Translations under genes and position numbers: made by a program
The notes under the pieces: model-generated
What the model saw: the letters and a program-made list of their open reading frames with translations, nothing else
Told to the model about the DNA's origin: nothing
Database searches by the model: none
Source: an uncultured Clostridia bacterium
Lineage (GTDB): Bacteria; Bacillota; Clostridia; Christensenellales; Borkfalkiaceae
Assembly (NCBI GenBank): GCA_944376335.1
Contig: CALWCH010000003.1
Span: 1-55,780 of the forward strand
Length of the DNA: 55,780 nucleotides
Direction of reading: 5' to 3'
In this document: one piece after another, positions 49,359 to 55,780 of the stretch
Layout: every line of letters starts with the position of its first letter
Position numbering within the stretch: the stretch's first letter is position 1

Positions 49359-49664
49359 TTACTTCCCTTCCTTCGCCGCCTTCTTATCGAGGCGCAGATT
49401 GCGGAAGTAGAGGATAAGATCCATCGAGACGACGATGAGATTGAACGCGTAGATATAGAGGACATACGGCACCGAGCCCTGCTGCACGGAAAGGAGAATT
49501 TTCCCCGCTAAACCGAAGATATAGCCGATCCAAATCGCAAAGAGGAAGATGATGCTCTTTCCTTTCGTCGTGCGGGCGCGGTAGGACTTGACGACGGAGA
49601 CGGGCCAGCTCACGCCGAAACAGACGAGCATGACGGCCTCGAACGCGGAGATGACTGCCGACAT
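49359..49664 (-). CDS. Small three-helix membrane protein (PQ-loop/SemiSWEET-like)
   Basis: 101 aa from ATG 49664, sharing one base with the stop of the SGNH hydrolase gene (TGATG), with GGAGG 8 nt upstream. Three hydrophobic segments (about 4-22, 38-60 and 66-85). The CFGVSWPVSVVKSYRARTTKGKS stretch between helix 1 and 2 resembles the position of the PQ motif in SemiSWEET/PQ-loop transporters, with WP in place of PQ. The function is unknown; a small-molecule carrier formed by a dimer is one possibility. Confidence 0.7.
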   Translation of the reverse strand: MSAVISAFEAVMLVCFGVSWPVSVVKSYRARTTKGKSIIFLFAIWIGYIFGLAGKILLSVQQGSVPYVLYIYAFNLIVVSMDLILYFRNLRLDKKAAKEGK

Positions 49665-50332
49665 CACAGCGCCTCCAGAATGGGCTTCAAAGCCTCAAAG
49701 ACGAGCGCGTACGCCTCCGGCCACATGTGCACGCCGTCGATGGCGTACTCCGCCTTCAGCCTCCCCTCTTTATCCCTTAAGGGCGCGTTACAATCGAGCA
49801 CTTCCGCGCCGAACTCCCTTGCAACGGCTGCAAGCGCCTCGTTCGCCTCGTTGAGCATCTCATTGGTGCGCTGTCCGAACGCCATCGGGTGCGGCTTCTT
49901 GTTCTCGTTCATGGGATAGAACATCATGAAATACACCTTCGCCTCGGGCAGCTTCTCTTTGAGCTGCGTGTAGATGGTGCGGTAGCGCTCCGAAAGCCCC
50001 TCCTTCGAATAGTCAGGCAGCGCCATGTCGTTGGTGCCGATGTTCAAAAAGACGGCGGAGGGCTGCAAATCGAAGAGCACGGCGTCGATATGGTCGAGGA
50101 ACTCAAAGGACGTCGAGCCGCCCACGCCGCGGTTGTAGACCTTTTTTTGCGCGACCCCTTCCGCAAGCTCCACGATGGGGAAAAACTCCATGAGCGAGGA
50201 GCCCGTGAATAAGATCTGCCCCTTCTCGCAAAACGCGTTGAGGCGGCGGTATTTCTCGTACTTCTGCTCTTTGTCGCGCTTGCTCTCAGCGATCATGTAC
50301 TCTGTGATTTCCTTCAGTGCTTGTTCGTCCAT
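49664..50332 (-). CDS. SGNH/GDSL-family hydrolase
   Basis: 222 aa. The four SGNH blocks are present: block I ILFTGSSLMEFFP (nucleophile Ser), block II VYNRGVGGSTSFEFL (Gly), block III VFLNIGTNDMALPD (Asn) and block V AIDGVHMWPEAY (Asp-x-x-His). No signal peptide, so a cytoplasmic esterase or deacetylase, perhaps on sugars or lysophospholipids. It heads a two-gene unit with the small membrane protein. Promoter TTGACA (50387-50382), 18 bp, TATAAT (50363-50358). Confidence 0.9.
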   Translation of the reverse strand: MDEQALKEITEYMIAESKRDKEQKYEKYRRLNAFCEKGQILFTGSSLMEFFPIVELAEGVAQKKVYNRGVGGSTSFEFLDHIDAVLFDLQPSAVFLNIGTNDMALPDYSKEGLSERYRTIYTQLKEKLPEAKVYFMMFYPMNENKKPHPMAFGQRTNEMLNEANEALAAVAREFGAEVLDCNAPLRDKEGRLKAEYAIDGVHMWPEAYALVFEALKPILEAL

Positions 50333-50357
50333 AGGTAGCTCCTTATCGTTTTATTAT

Positions 50358-50387
50358 ATTATATCGGTTTTACCTCTGTATTGTCAA
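50358..50387 (-). promoter_or_regulatory. sigma-A promoter of the SGNH hydrolase unit
   Basis: Minus strand: TTGACA (50387-50382), 18-bp spacer, TATAAT (50363-50358). Confidence 0.8.
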
Positions 50388-50588
50388 GAAAATAATTTAG
50401 CTTTATTGCACAATATTGCGCTTTCTTTTTAGACATTCCGATAAAAGACGCGGATCATGCGTTCGTGCCGAACAGCTGCTTTCAACAGAAAGGCTCGGGA
50501 GTTTTTGTTCAACATGAATTGATTTAGATTAAAATAAAGTAAAACTAAAAATTAGGCGATAATTGTGCAAAATACCCAAATAAAATGA
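50388..50588. other. A+T-rich intergenic stretch
   Basis: About 200 nt of low G+C sequence between the SGNH promoter and the small-RNA promoter. I see no ORF, repeat or strong hairpin here. Confidence 0.5.
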
Positions 50589-50617
50589 TAGACTTCTTCC
50601 GCTATATATGATATAAT
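50589..50617 (+). promoter_or_regulatory. sigma-A promoter of a candidate small RNA
   Basis: TAGACT (50589-50594), 17-bp spacer, TATAAT (50612-50617). Confidence 0.65.
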
Positions 50618-50623
50618 GGCTCC

Positions 50624-50740
50624 AAGGTCAAGCGAGACGAGAGCTTCATGAAATCAATCCCCCCTATTTTGATCATTTTTTCGGCTCGTGTGATCGAAAA
50701 TTTAAGGTAAAGGAACGGCGGCTTGCCGTTCCTTTCCTTT
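50624..50740 (+). ncRNA. Candidate small regulatory RNA with C6 loop and intrinsic terminator
   Basis: A promoter (50589-50617) and a strong terminator (11-bp AAAGGAACGGC/GCCGTTCCTTT stem, 50709-50735, then CCTTTTT) bracket about 117 nt with no ORF. The next plus-strand gene is 2 kb away, so this is not a leader. Internal pairing ACGAG (50637-50641) with CTCGT (50685-50689) and GATCA (50671-50675) with TGATC (50691-50695) are alternatives. The segment 50655-50667 contains CAATCCCCCCTAT, single-stranded in simple folds. Such C-rich seeds pair with Shine-Dalgarno sequences in Gram-positive small RNAs (RsaE/RoxS class). It is not recognised as a known family. Confidence 0.6.
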
Positions 50741-50784
50741 TTGTTCATTTAAAATGAAGCCGTGTTCGCGGGCGTTTTAGCCCC

Positions 50785-52146
50785 TCATGCCGCAGGCGCG
50801 TCGTGCGTCAGATTTTTCAGCCACTTATACTTTTTATAGCGGCCATACAGCCATGGAAGTTTTACGATCTCATCCGAGCACATCAAAATATACACCGCAA
50901 TGACCGGCCAATCGAATACGAACGCGCCGAGAAGCGCGAGCGGCAGCGCAAAGCACCACGAAGAGAGAAAGACGCTGACGGCATCATAGTTCGCATCGCC
51001 GCCCGCAGGAAACACGCCGCAGACGATGATGGCATTCAGCGAGTACGCAAACGCATACAGCCCGTTGAAGAGCAGCATATACACAAGGTAGCGCTCTGCG
51101 GTCTCCGACAGAATGAAAAAGGCAGAAAATACGGGAATGAGCGCATAGAGCACCGCCATATGAAGAAGACCCGTAAAGATCGCGACCTTCCAGAAGCGCT
51201 TGCCGTACGCCTTCGCCTCTTCAAACAAGTTTTGCCCCAAGAGCTTGCCCACCATGATGCCCGCTCCCGCCGAAATGCCCTTGCAGAGACAAGTTATGAC
51301 CTCCTGCGCGACCGAAGCGATGGACGCGGGTGCCGTGGCGTCGCTCCCGAGATGCCCCATGATGAGCGAATGCAGGGAAAACCCGATGCCCCACGCGAGG
51401 GAACTTCCGAGCATGGGCAAAAGTACCTTAAAAAAGTCCTTGGTAATTGCCCACGAATGCCATAAAATGCCCTTGAGATCGGCGCGGATGCTACCCTTCC
51501 GATAACTCTCCGCAACGCACCACACGAGCGCACAGAACTCGACAAAGACGGTGGAATACGCCGAGCCGTCCGGCCCGAACCCCTGAAAATCGCCGATGAG
51601 CCCGTAGATGAGGAAGATGTCGAGCACGACGTCGGCAATCAGCGCGAAGAGGGAGATATAGATGCTCTTTTTCGCCTTGCCCTCCAGCTTCATAAGGGCA
51701 TAATAGCACTGTGTGACGCCGACAAATAGATAGGAGGGCGCCACCGCGCGGAGATAGGACGCGCCGATCTCGATGAGCGCCGTCTCCTTCGTGTAGATGC
51801 GCATGAGAGCCTCGGGAACAAACATCGCAAGGCAGAAAAAGACGGCCGTGATGCCGAAGGCGTACTTCAAGATCATGCAGAAGAGGTTTTTGACCATCCC
51901 CCCGTCGCCCTTGCCGTAGTATTGGGCGAGCAGCACCCCACCCCCGCCGACGGCCGCGCCGACAAAGAGGTTCATGATAAAGGAGACCTGATTGGCGAGC
52001 GACACGGCGGATACGGCGTCCTGCGAATACCTTCCCAACATGAAGGCGTCCGTCGCGCCGATAAGGGCGATCAAGAGATTCTGCAGCCCGATGGGAATGG
52101 CAAGCGAGAATAATTCTTGATAGAATTTCTTGTTTTCTCGGTTCAT
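50785..52146 (-). CDS. MATE-family multidrug/sodium antiporter
   Basis: 453 aa from ATG 52146, overlapping the acetyltransferase stop by 4 nt (ATGA). It has 12 hydrophobic segments in two similar halves. The first helix region LAIPIGLQNLLIALIGATDAFMLGRYS and the GGGVLLAQYYGKGD loop are typical of MATE proteins, as is SSLAWGIGFSLHSLIMGHLGSDATAP at the start of the second half. It exports cationic or aromatic compounds using sodium or protons. Its coupling to an acetyltransferase gene suggests modify-and-export of a compound. Confidence 0.92.
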   Translation of the reverse strand: MNRENKKFYQELFSLAIPIGLQNLLIALIGATDAFMLGRYSQDAVSAVSLANQVSFIMNLFVGAAVGGGGVLLAQYYGKGDGGMVKNLFCMILKYAFGITAVFFCLAMFVPEALMRIYTKETALIEIGASYLRAVAPSYLFVGVTQCYYALMKLEGKAKKSIYISLFALIADVVLDIFLIYGLIGDFQGFGPDGSAYSTVFVEFCALVWCVAESYRKGSIRADLKGILWHSWAITKDFFKVLLPMLGSSLAWGIGFSLHSLIMGHLGSDATAPASIASVAQEVITCLCKGISAGAGIMVGKLLGQNLFEEAKAYGKRFWKVAIFTGLLHMAVLYALIPVFSAFFILSETAERYLVYMLLFNGLYAFAYSLNAIIVCGVFPAGGDANYDAVSVFLSSWCFALPLALLGAFVFDWPVIAVYILMCSDEIVKLPWLYGRYKKYKWLKNLTHDAPAA

Positions 52147-52775
52147 CTCTCGGCTTTGGGAAGGCCAAGCGCCTCCCAATTGATTTTTCTCTCTTTAAAG
52201 TAGTATTCCCTGTCGCGCTCCCCCACCTCGCGCAAGACTTTGCAGGGGTTGCCGACGGCGACGACGTTGGAAGGCAGGTCCTTCGTCACGATGCTCCCCG
52301 CGCCCACGACGACGTTATCGCCCAGCGTCACCCCGGGGAGAATGACCGCCCCCGCGCCTATCCAGCAGTTTCTGCCGATGTGTACGGGCGCATTATATTG
52401 ATAGCCCTTCTCCCTCAGCTCGGGCAGAATGGGATGCCCCGCCGTCGCGACCGTCACATTGGGGCCGAACATGGTATAGTCCCCCACATAGATGTGCGTG
52501 TCGTCCACCAGCGTGAGGTTGAAATTCGCGTAGATGTTCTTCCCGAAGTGGACGTGCCCGCCCCCGAAGTTGGAATGGAAGGGCGGCTCGATATAGCAGT
52601 TTTCGCCGATCTCAAAGAACATCTCTTTAAGGAGCTTTTGCCGCCGCTCCATCTCGGAGGGGCGCGTTGCATTAAAGTCATACAGCCGCTCCAAACACTG
52701 CAGCTGCCGCGCCATGATCTCTTTATCCCCCGGGAGATAGAGCTCGCCCGTGTGCATCTTTCCGCTCTCTTTCAT
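52143..52775 (-). CDS. Maltose/galactoside O-acetyltransferase-type hexapeptide acetyltransferase
   Basis: 210 aa from ATG 52775, with AAAGGAGG 8 nt upstream. It has an N-terminal helical Maa domain (MHTGELYLPGDKEIMARQL), then a left-handed beta-helix with NFGGGHVHFGKNIYANFNLTLVDD, the catalytic His region ATAGHPILPELR, and NCWIGAGAVILPGVTLGDN followed by VAVGNPCKVLRE. It transfers acetyl from acetyl-CoA to sugar hydroxyls. It is first in a unit with the MATE gene and divergent from an AraC regulator. A TATAAT (52828-52823) lies upstream. Confidence 0.93.
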   Translation of the reverse strand: MKESGKMHTGELYLPGDKEIMARQLQCLERLYDFNATRPSEMERRQKLLKEMFFEIGENCYIEPPFHSNFGGGHVHFGKNIYANFNLTLVDDTHIYVGDYTMFGPNVTVATAGHPILPELREKGYQYNAPVHIGRNCWIGAGAVILPGVTLGDNVVVGAGSIVTKDLPSNVVAVGNPCKVLREVGERDREYYFKERKINWEALGLPKAER

Positions 52776-52888
52776 TGGATAGTCCTCCTTTGCAATAGAC
52801 ATTGCGCTTTTAATCTGATATCATTATATCATTCATTCAAAGGAAATTCTATCTCTATTAACACAAAAAGTATCGGGATATTGCAAAC

Positions 52889-53758
52889 ATGGCCATTTTA
52901 AGAAGAGACAACTCCGAGATCGTAAAATACAACTCCACCGAAGTGCCCGTCTATCTGCGGGGAGGCAAGCTCTCTGACTACCCCAATTTCAGCGAGATCG
53001 CACATTGGCACAACGACATCGAACTCATCGCCCTACTCGATGGCGAAATGCAGTTCAACGTCAACGGGAACATCCTCCCCCTTTCCGCGGGTGAGGGGGT
53101 GTTTGTAAACGCCAAACAGCTCCACTACGGCTTTTCCGACGGCACCGAGTGTCACTTTTTGTGCATGCTCTTCGACCCGTTCACTCTCCCCCTCTCGGAA
53201 GAGCTGACAAAGCGCTATGCGCTGCCCGTCACACAGGGCGCGCCCTGCCTGCACCTCACCCCTTCGGGCGCTCCGCAGAAAGCAGAGATCCTATCGTCCG
53301 TCAAAGCGCTCTACAGAATGCGGGAGAGCCCAGCCTTCTCGCTCCGCGCTGCGGGGAGCTGCCTCACCATTTTGTCGGCACTCTATGAGCTGACGGGGCA
53401 GAAAGCCTCCGCTTCGGGCGGACAAAACATCCTTCTCTTAAAGAAAATGCTTTCCTTCCTTGAGGAACACCACACGGAGAAGCTCTCCCTCGACGAAATT
53501 GCAGCTGCCGGCGGGGTGAGCAAGAGCACCGCTTGCAAACTCTTTAAGGAGTACCTCTATCAAACGCCCGTCGCCTATCTCATCGAATACCGCCTGCACC
53601 GCGCCGAGAGACTGCTGAACGAGACGGACAGGACGGTCACCGACATCTGCTTCGAGACCGGCTTTCAGGGCGTGAGCTTCTTCATCGAGACCTTCCGAAA
53701 AAAGTACGGGCTCTCCCCCGAGCGCTTCCGAAAATATCAGCGCACAAAACAACAATGA
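52889..53758 (+). CDS. AraC-family transcriptional regulator (cupin sensor)
   Basis: 289 aa. The N-terminal cupin contains FSEIAHWHNDIELIALLDGE (33-52), and LSAGEGVFVNAKQLHYGFSD follows. The C-terminal 100 residues form the AraC double helix-turn-helix (LDEIAAAGGVSKSTACKLFK; then TVTDICFETGFQGVSFFIETFRKKYGLSPERFRKY). It is divergent from the acetyltransferase-MATE pair with 113 bp between starts, so it may regulate them. No strong ribosome-binding site precedes ATG 52889. Confidence 0.92.
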   Translation: MAILRRDNSEIVKYNSTEVPVYLRGGKLSDYPNFSEIAHWHNDIELIALLDGEMQFNVNGNILPLSAGEGVFVNAKQLHYGFSDGTECHFLCMLFDPFTLPLSEELTKRYALPVTQGAPCLHLTPSGAPQKAEILSSVKALYRMRESPAFSLRAAGSCLTILSALYELTGQKASASGGQNILLLKKMLSFLEEHHTEKLSLDEIAAAGGVSKSTACKLFKEYLYQTPVAYLIEYRLHRAERLLNETDRTVTDICFETGFQGVSFFIETFRKKYGLSPERFRKYQRTKQQ

Positions 53759-53779
53759 GCCCGAACAAGGCGGGCTCAT
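53755..53779 (+). repeat. Hairpin overlapping the AraC stop codon
   Basis: ATGAGCCCG (53755-53763) and CGGGCTCAT (53771-53779) form a 9-bp perfect stem that includes the TGA stop. No U-tract follows directly. Confidence 0.6.
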
Positions 53780-53793
53780 CAAAACCAATATAG

Positions 53794-53819
53794 GTCGAGG
53801 CGAATGCCTCGGCTTTTTT
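53794..53819 (+). terminator. Intrinsic terminator of the AraC gene
   Basis: GTCGAGGC/GCCTCGGC stem with GAAT loop, then six T (53814-53819). It overlaps the end of the convergent permease gene. Confidence 0.85.
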
Positions 53820-54567
53820 AACGCACGTTCAGACGGCGGGAGAGCGTCACATAGACGAAATAAAGGAGCAATCCGTCGACAATACAATAGAAGAGGATGG
53901 CCAAAAGCCCCGCAAACGGCATACTCCACGCGCCGATATAGAAGAAGAGCGGCAAAAGAAGGTAGTTTGAAAGGGGCGGAAAGATGACGAAGGTGAAAAG
54001 GCAGTACAAAAGAACGGCCACCACCCCGCGCGAGGCGGGAACGTACTGCCCCGCGGCGCAGACCGCAAAGAGAAAGGCAGCTTCAAACGCCCCCGAAAGC
54101 AGAAGGAGGACGACAACTTCAAGTACAAGGACGGGCTCGGACGAGAGGAAGCCGTAGACGGCGGAGAGGATATTCTCCCAGCTCGCCCCTACGAGGGAGG
54201 TGAGGTCTACAAGCTGCACGAGCGAACACGTACACACGATAAGGACAACTGCACCCAAGACAAAACTTAAATAGCAGAGCAGAAACCTCAGTGCAAGCTG
54301 AACGCGGCAGGAGACGGGCAGGGTGAACTCATAAATGCGGTGCGGCTTTGCAAGCAGCCCCCAGAACCGCACCACGCCGATGATGAGCGCTCCTAAGACG
54401 AGCGCGGCGCCCGCTAAAAGTGCGAGGGCGGCGAGCAAAAGCTGCACAGGAAAGAGCGAGGAAGGCACCGCAAAGAGCGCCAGAAGCGTGCATAGGGCGG
54501 CAATGGGCAATGCAACTGCAAACAGCAGAAGATAGGGCTTTGCATCCCGCAAAAAGAGCACTTTCAT
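53818..54567 (-). CDS. ABC transporter permease (ABC-2 type)
   Basis: 249 aa with six hydrophobic segments (about 12-37, 41-68, 88-115, 145-168, 175-200 and 203-232) and a basic C-terminus. There is no extracellular substrate domain. Its start overlaps the ATPase stop by 4 nt. Small ABC-2 permeases with one ATPase often export lipids, peptides or antimicrobials, or act in self-immunity. The substrate is unknown. Confidence 0.8.
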   Translation of the reverse strand: MKVLFLRDAKPYLLLFAVALPIAALCTLLALFAVPSSLFPVQLLLAALALLAGAALVLGALIIGVVRFWGLLAKPHRIYEFTLPVSCRVQLALRFLLCYLSFVLGAVVLIVCTCSLVQLVDLTSLVGASWENILSAVYGFLSSEPVLVLEVVVLLLLSGAFEAAFLFAVCAAGQYVPASRGVVAVLLYCLFTFVIFPPLSNYLLLPLFFYIGAWSMPFAGLLAILFYCIVDGLLLYFVYVTLSRRLNVR

Positions 54568-55235
54568 TGGGTCACCTCATTATAATAGTCAAGAAGGGAG
54601 CGGCCGAGCCCGACAAGTTCATGGGGCGCGCCGTCCCAGACGATCCGCCCAAACTTGAGGATGACGGCGCGGTCGAGATAGGGCGCACAGCCGAATACAT
54701 CGGAAGAGAACAGCACGACGCACTTCCCCCTTCCCTCGCGGAAGAGAAAGTCCTCGAACACCTTGCGGCAGAGTTCATTTGAGAGCGGCACCTCGTCGAG
54801 AAGATACACCTTCGCATCCCGCGCAAGCACAAAACTCAGGCAGACGAACCGCTGCTCGAGCGCCGAAAGCGCGGAAATTTTTGCGTTCTCGTCTATCTGA
54901 AAGGCATTGAGGTGCGCGCGGGCACGCTCGGGCGAAAAGTCGGAAAACGCCCCAAACAGCCCCATCTCCTTTTTTACCGTCGACTTCGGGCTCAAAAAGC
55001 TCCCCTCGGGGAGATAGGCTGTCGCAGCCTTGGTGCGTTCATTGGGGGAGCAGCCGCACACCTTCACCCCGCCCGAGAGCGCATATTCAAGGCCGACGGC
55101 GGCACGGGCGAGCGTCGATTTGCCGCAGCCGTGCTTCCCGAGGATGCCATTTACCCCCTCCGAGAGGGAGAGGTCGACGTCGACGGTGATCGCGGGAAAG
55201 ACGCGTTGAAATTTTCGATATTCGAGAAAAGTCAT
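54564..55235 (-). CDS. ABC transporter ATP-binding protein with atypical signature and switch motifs
   Basis: 223 aa. Walker A is GKHGCGKST (33-41) and Walker B VYLLDEVP with the catalytic Glu. The YLPEGSF segment replaces the usual Q-loop, as in many ABC-2 ATPases. The LSGGQ signature reads LSALEQ, and the H-loop position reads LFSSDVF with no His. Both changes could lower ATPase turnover, so the protein may be a slow or regulatory ATPase, or work with altered coupling. The promoter TTGCAT-16-TAGTAT at 55294-55267 contains a palindrome. Confidence 0.85.
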   Translation of the reverse strand: MTFLEYRKFQRVFPAITVDVDLSLSEGVNGILGKHGCGKSTLARAAVGLEYALSGGVKVCGCSPNERTKAATAYLPEGSFLSPKSTVKKEMGLFGAFSDFSPERARAHLNAFQIDENAKISALSALEQRFVCLSFVLARDAKVYLLDEVPLSNELCRKVFEDFLFREGRGKCVVLFSSDVFGCAPYLDRAVILKFGRIVWDGAPHELVGLGRSLLDYYNEVTQ

Positions 55236-55266
55236 GATTTTCTCCTATCATGTTGAATGAGTACAA

Positions 55267-55294
55267 ATACTATGTCAGGCACAGTACTATGCAA
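55267..55294 (-). promoter_or_regulatory. Promoter of the ABC unit with an embedded palindrome
   Basis: Minus strand: TTGCAT (55294-55289), 16-bp spacer, TAGTAT (55272-55267). The near-perfect dyad GCATAGTACTGTGC (55292-55279) overlaps the -35 box and spacer, where a repressor such as a GntR/YtrA-type protein would block transcription. Confidence 0.55.
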
Positions 55295-55312
55295 AACGGC
55301 GAATTATGCAGT

Positions 55313-55780
55313 TTATTCCTCGTGCAGCAGCCGTTTCAGGATATACTCGCACGCAATGCGGCAGTGTTCGTAGGTGAGTCCCCCTTGGAAGTACGCCGTG
55401 TAGGGCTTACGGATGGGCGCATCCGCACTCAGTTCGACGCTCGCCCCCTGCACAAAGCTGCCTGCCGCCATAATGACTTTGCAATCATACCCGGGCATAT
55501 CCCACGCCTCGAGCCGCACAAAACTGTCGACGGGCGAGCACTCCTGCACCGATTGAATAAAGCCGCACAGCTCCTCTTCCGTGTTGAAGCGGACGGCGCG
55601 GGTGATATCCGCAGGCATCTTGTCGGCAGCAGGGAAATTTTCATAGCCGAGCGCATCGAGGCACGCACCGATGAGCAAGCCCCCCTTGAGCGCCTGCGCA
55701 ACCGTGTGCGGCGCCAAAAAGAGCCCCTGATAGTAGTACTGATACCCGTAGGCGTACGAGCCCACCTCGCCGCCGACCGA
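55313..55780 (-). CDS. PLP-dependent methionine gamma-lyase/aluminium-resistance family protein (C-terminal part, cut by window edge)
   Basis: 155 residues are visible; the frame is open to the last base, so the N-terminus lies outside. The segments VGSYAYGYQYYYQGLFLAPHTVAQALKG, DMPGYDCKVIMAAGSFVQGASVELSADAPIR and YTAYFQGGLTYEH are characteristic of the YnbB/aluminium-resistance group of Cys/Met-metabolism PLP enzymes. The PLP lysine would be upstream of this fragment. The physiological reaction of the group is not settled. Confidence 0.85.
   Translation of the reverse strand, partial: SVGGEVGSYAYGYQYYYQGLFLAPHTVAQALKGGLLIGACLDALGYENFPAADKMPADITRAVRFNTEEELCGFIQSVQECSPVDSFVRLEAWDMPGYDCKVIMAAGSFVQGASVELSADAPIRKPYTAYFQGGLTYEHCRIACEYILKRLLHEE

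Overview
The window looks like chromosome from an uncultured, spore-forming Clostridia lineage (Bacillota), probably gut-associated. The G+C content is high for that group. The evidence is a clear SpoIIID gene, class II GalT, a MetH split from its reactivation domain, a FGGY kinase used as AraB, indolepyruvate:ferredoxin oxidoreductase, and a large 2-hydroxyacyl-CoA dehydratase-type activator. Good sigma-A promoters (TTGACA-like, 17-bp spacer, TATAAT) precede most transcription units. I see no transposase, integrase, CRISPR array or rRNA. The order or family cannot be fixed from this sequence alone.

Layout. 1-2540 (minus): a truncated ATPase activator, spoIIID and a beta-helix nucleotidyltransferase-like protein. 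2646-6392: a membrane-anchored XRE regulator, an iron alcohol dehydrogenase and an AraC regulator. 6441-10310: the Leloir operon galT-galK-galE, divergent from the AraC gene, with 13-bp direct repeats between the promoters. 10327-14151 (minus): metF, a MetH reactivation-domain protein and metH, apparently from a leaderless transcript. 14203-19260: two GH31 glycosidases and an esterase. 19315-23073: a LysR gene divergent from a split chromate-type transporter, then a sodium:solute symporter. 23195-29475: an operon of an amidohydrolase, iorA, iorB and two acyl-CoA ligases for aryl-2-oxoacid oxidation. 29614-32418: a holin-like membrane cassette, a membrane protein and tRNA-Ser. 32476-34445: degV, minD and a short minE.

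34591-45303 (minus) is a plant-polysaccharide block. One promoter (39065) serves a UDP-sugar pyrophosphorylase, an unknown 115-aa protein, a GH51 arabinofuranosidase and an extracellular metallo-hydrolase. A second (45303) serves araB-like, araD, an unrecognised 58-aa ORF and araA. A terminator after araA lies just before a GH36 alpha-galactosidase. With galTKE and the GH31 enzymes, these genes could take arabinose and galactose from plant side chains to xylulose-5-P and glucose-1-P.

45427-55780: a large unknown membrane protein, tRNA-Leu, a 700-nt structured non-coding gap, a COG2509-like flavoprotein, an SGNH hydrolase with a small membrane protein, a candidate small RNA, an acetyltransferase with a MATE exporter, a second AraC regulator, a two-gene ABC system and a truncated PLP enzyme. 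The most novel-looking items are the structured gap with three copies of a 20-nt hairpin repeat that share one covarying base pair (47443-47650), the promoter-to-terminator small RNA with a C6 loop (50589-50740), and the 58-aa ORF inside the ara operon (42726-42902).
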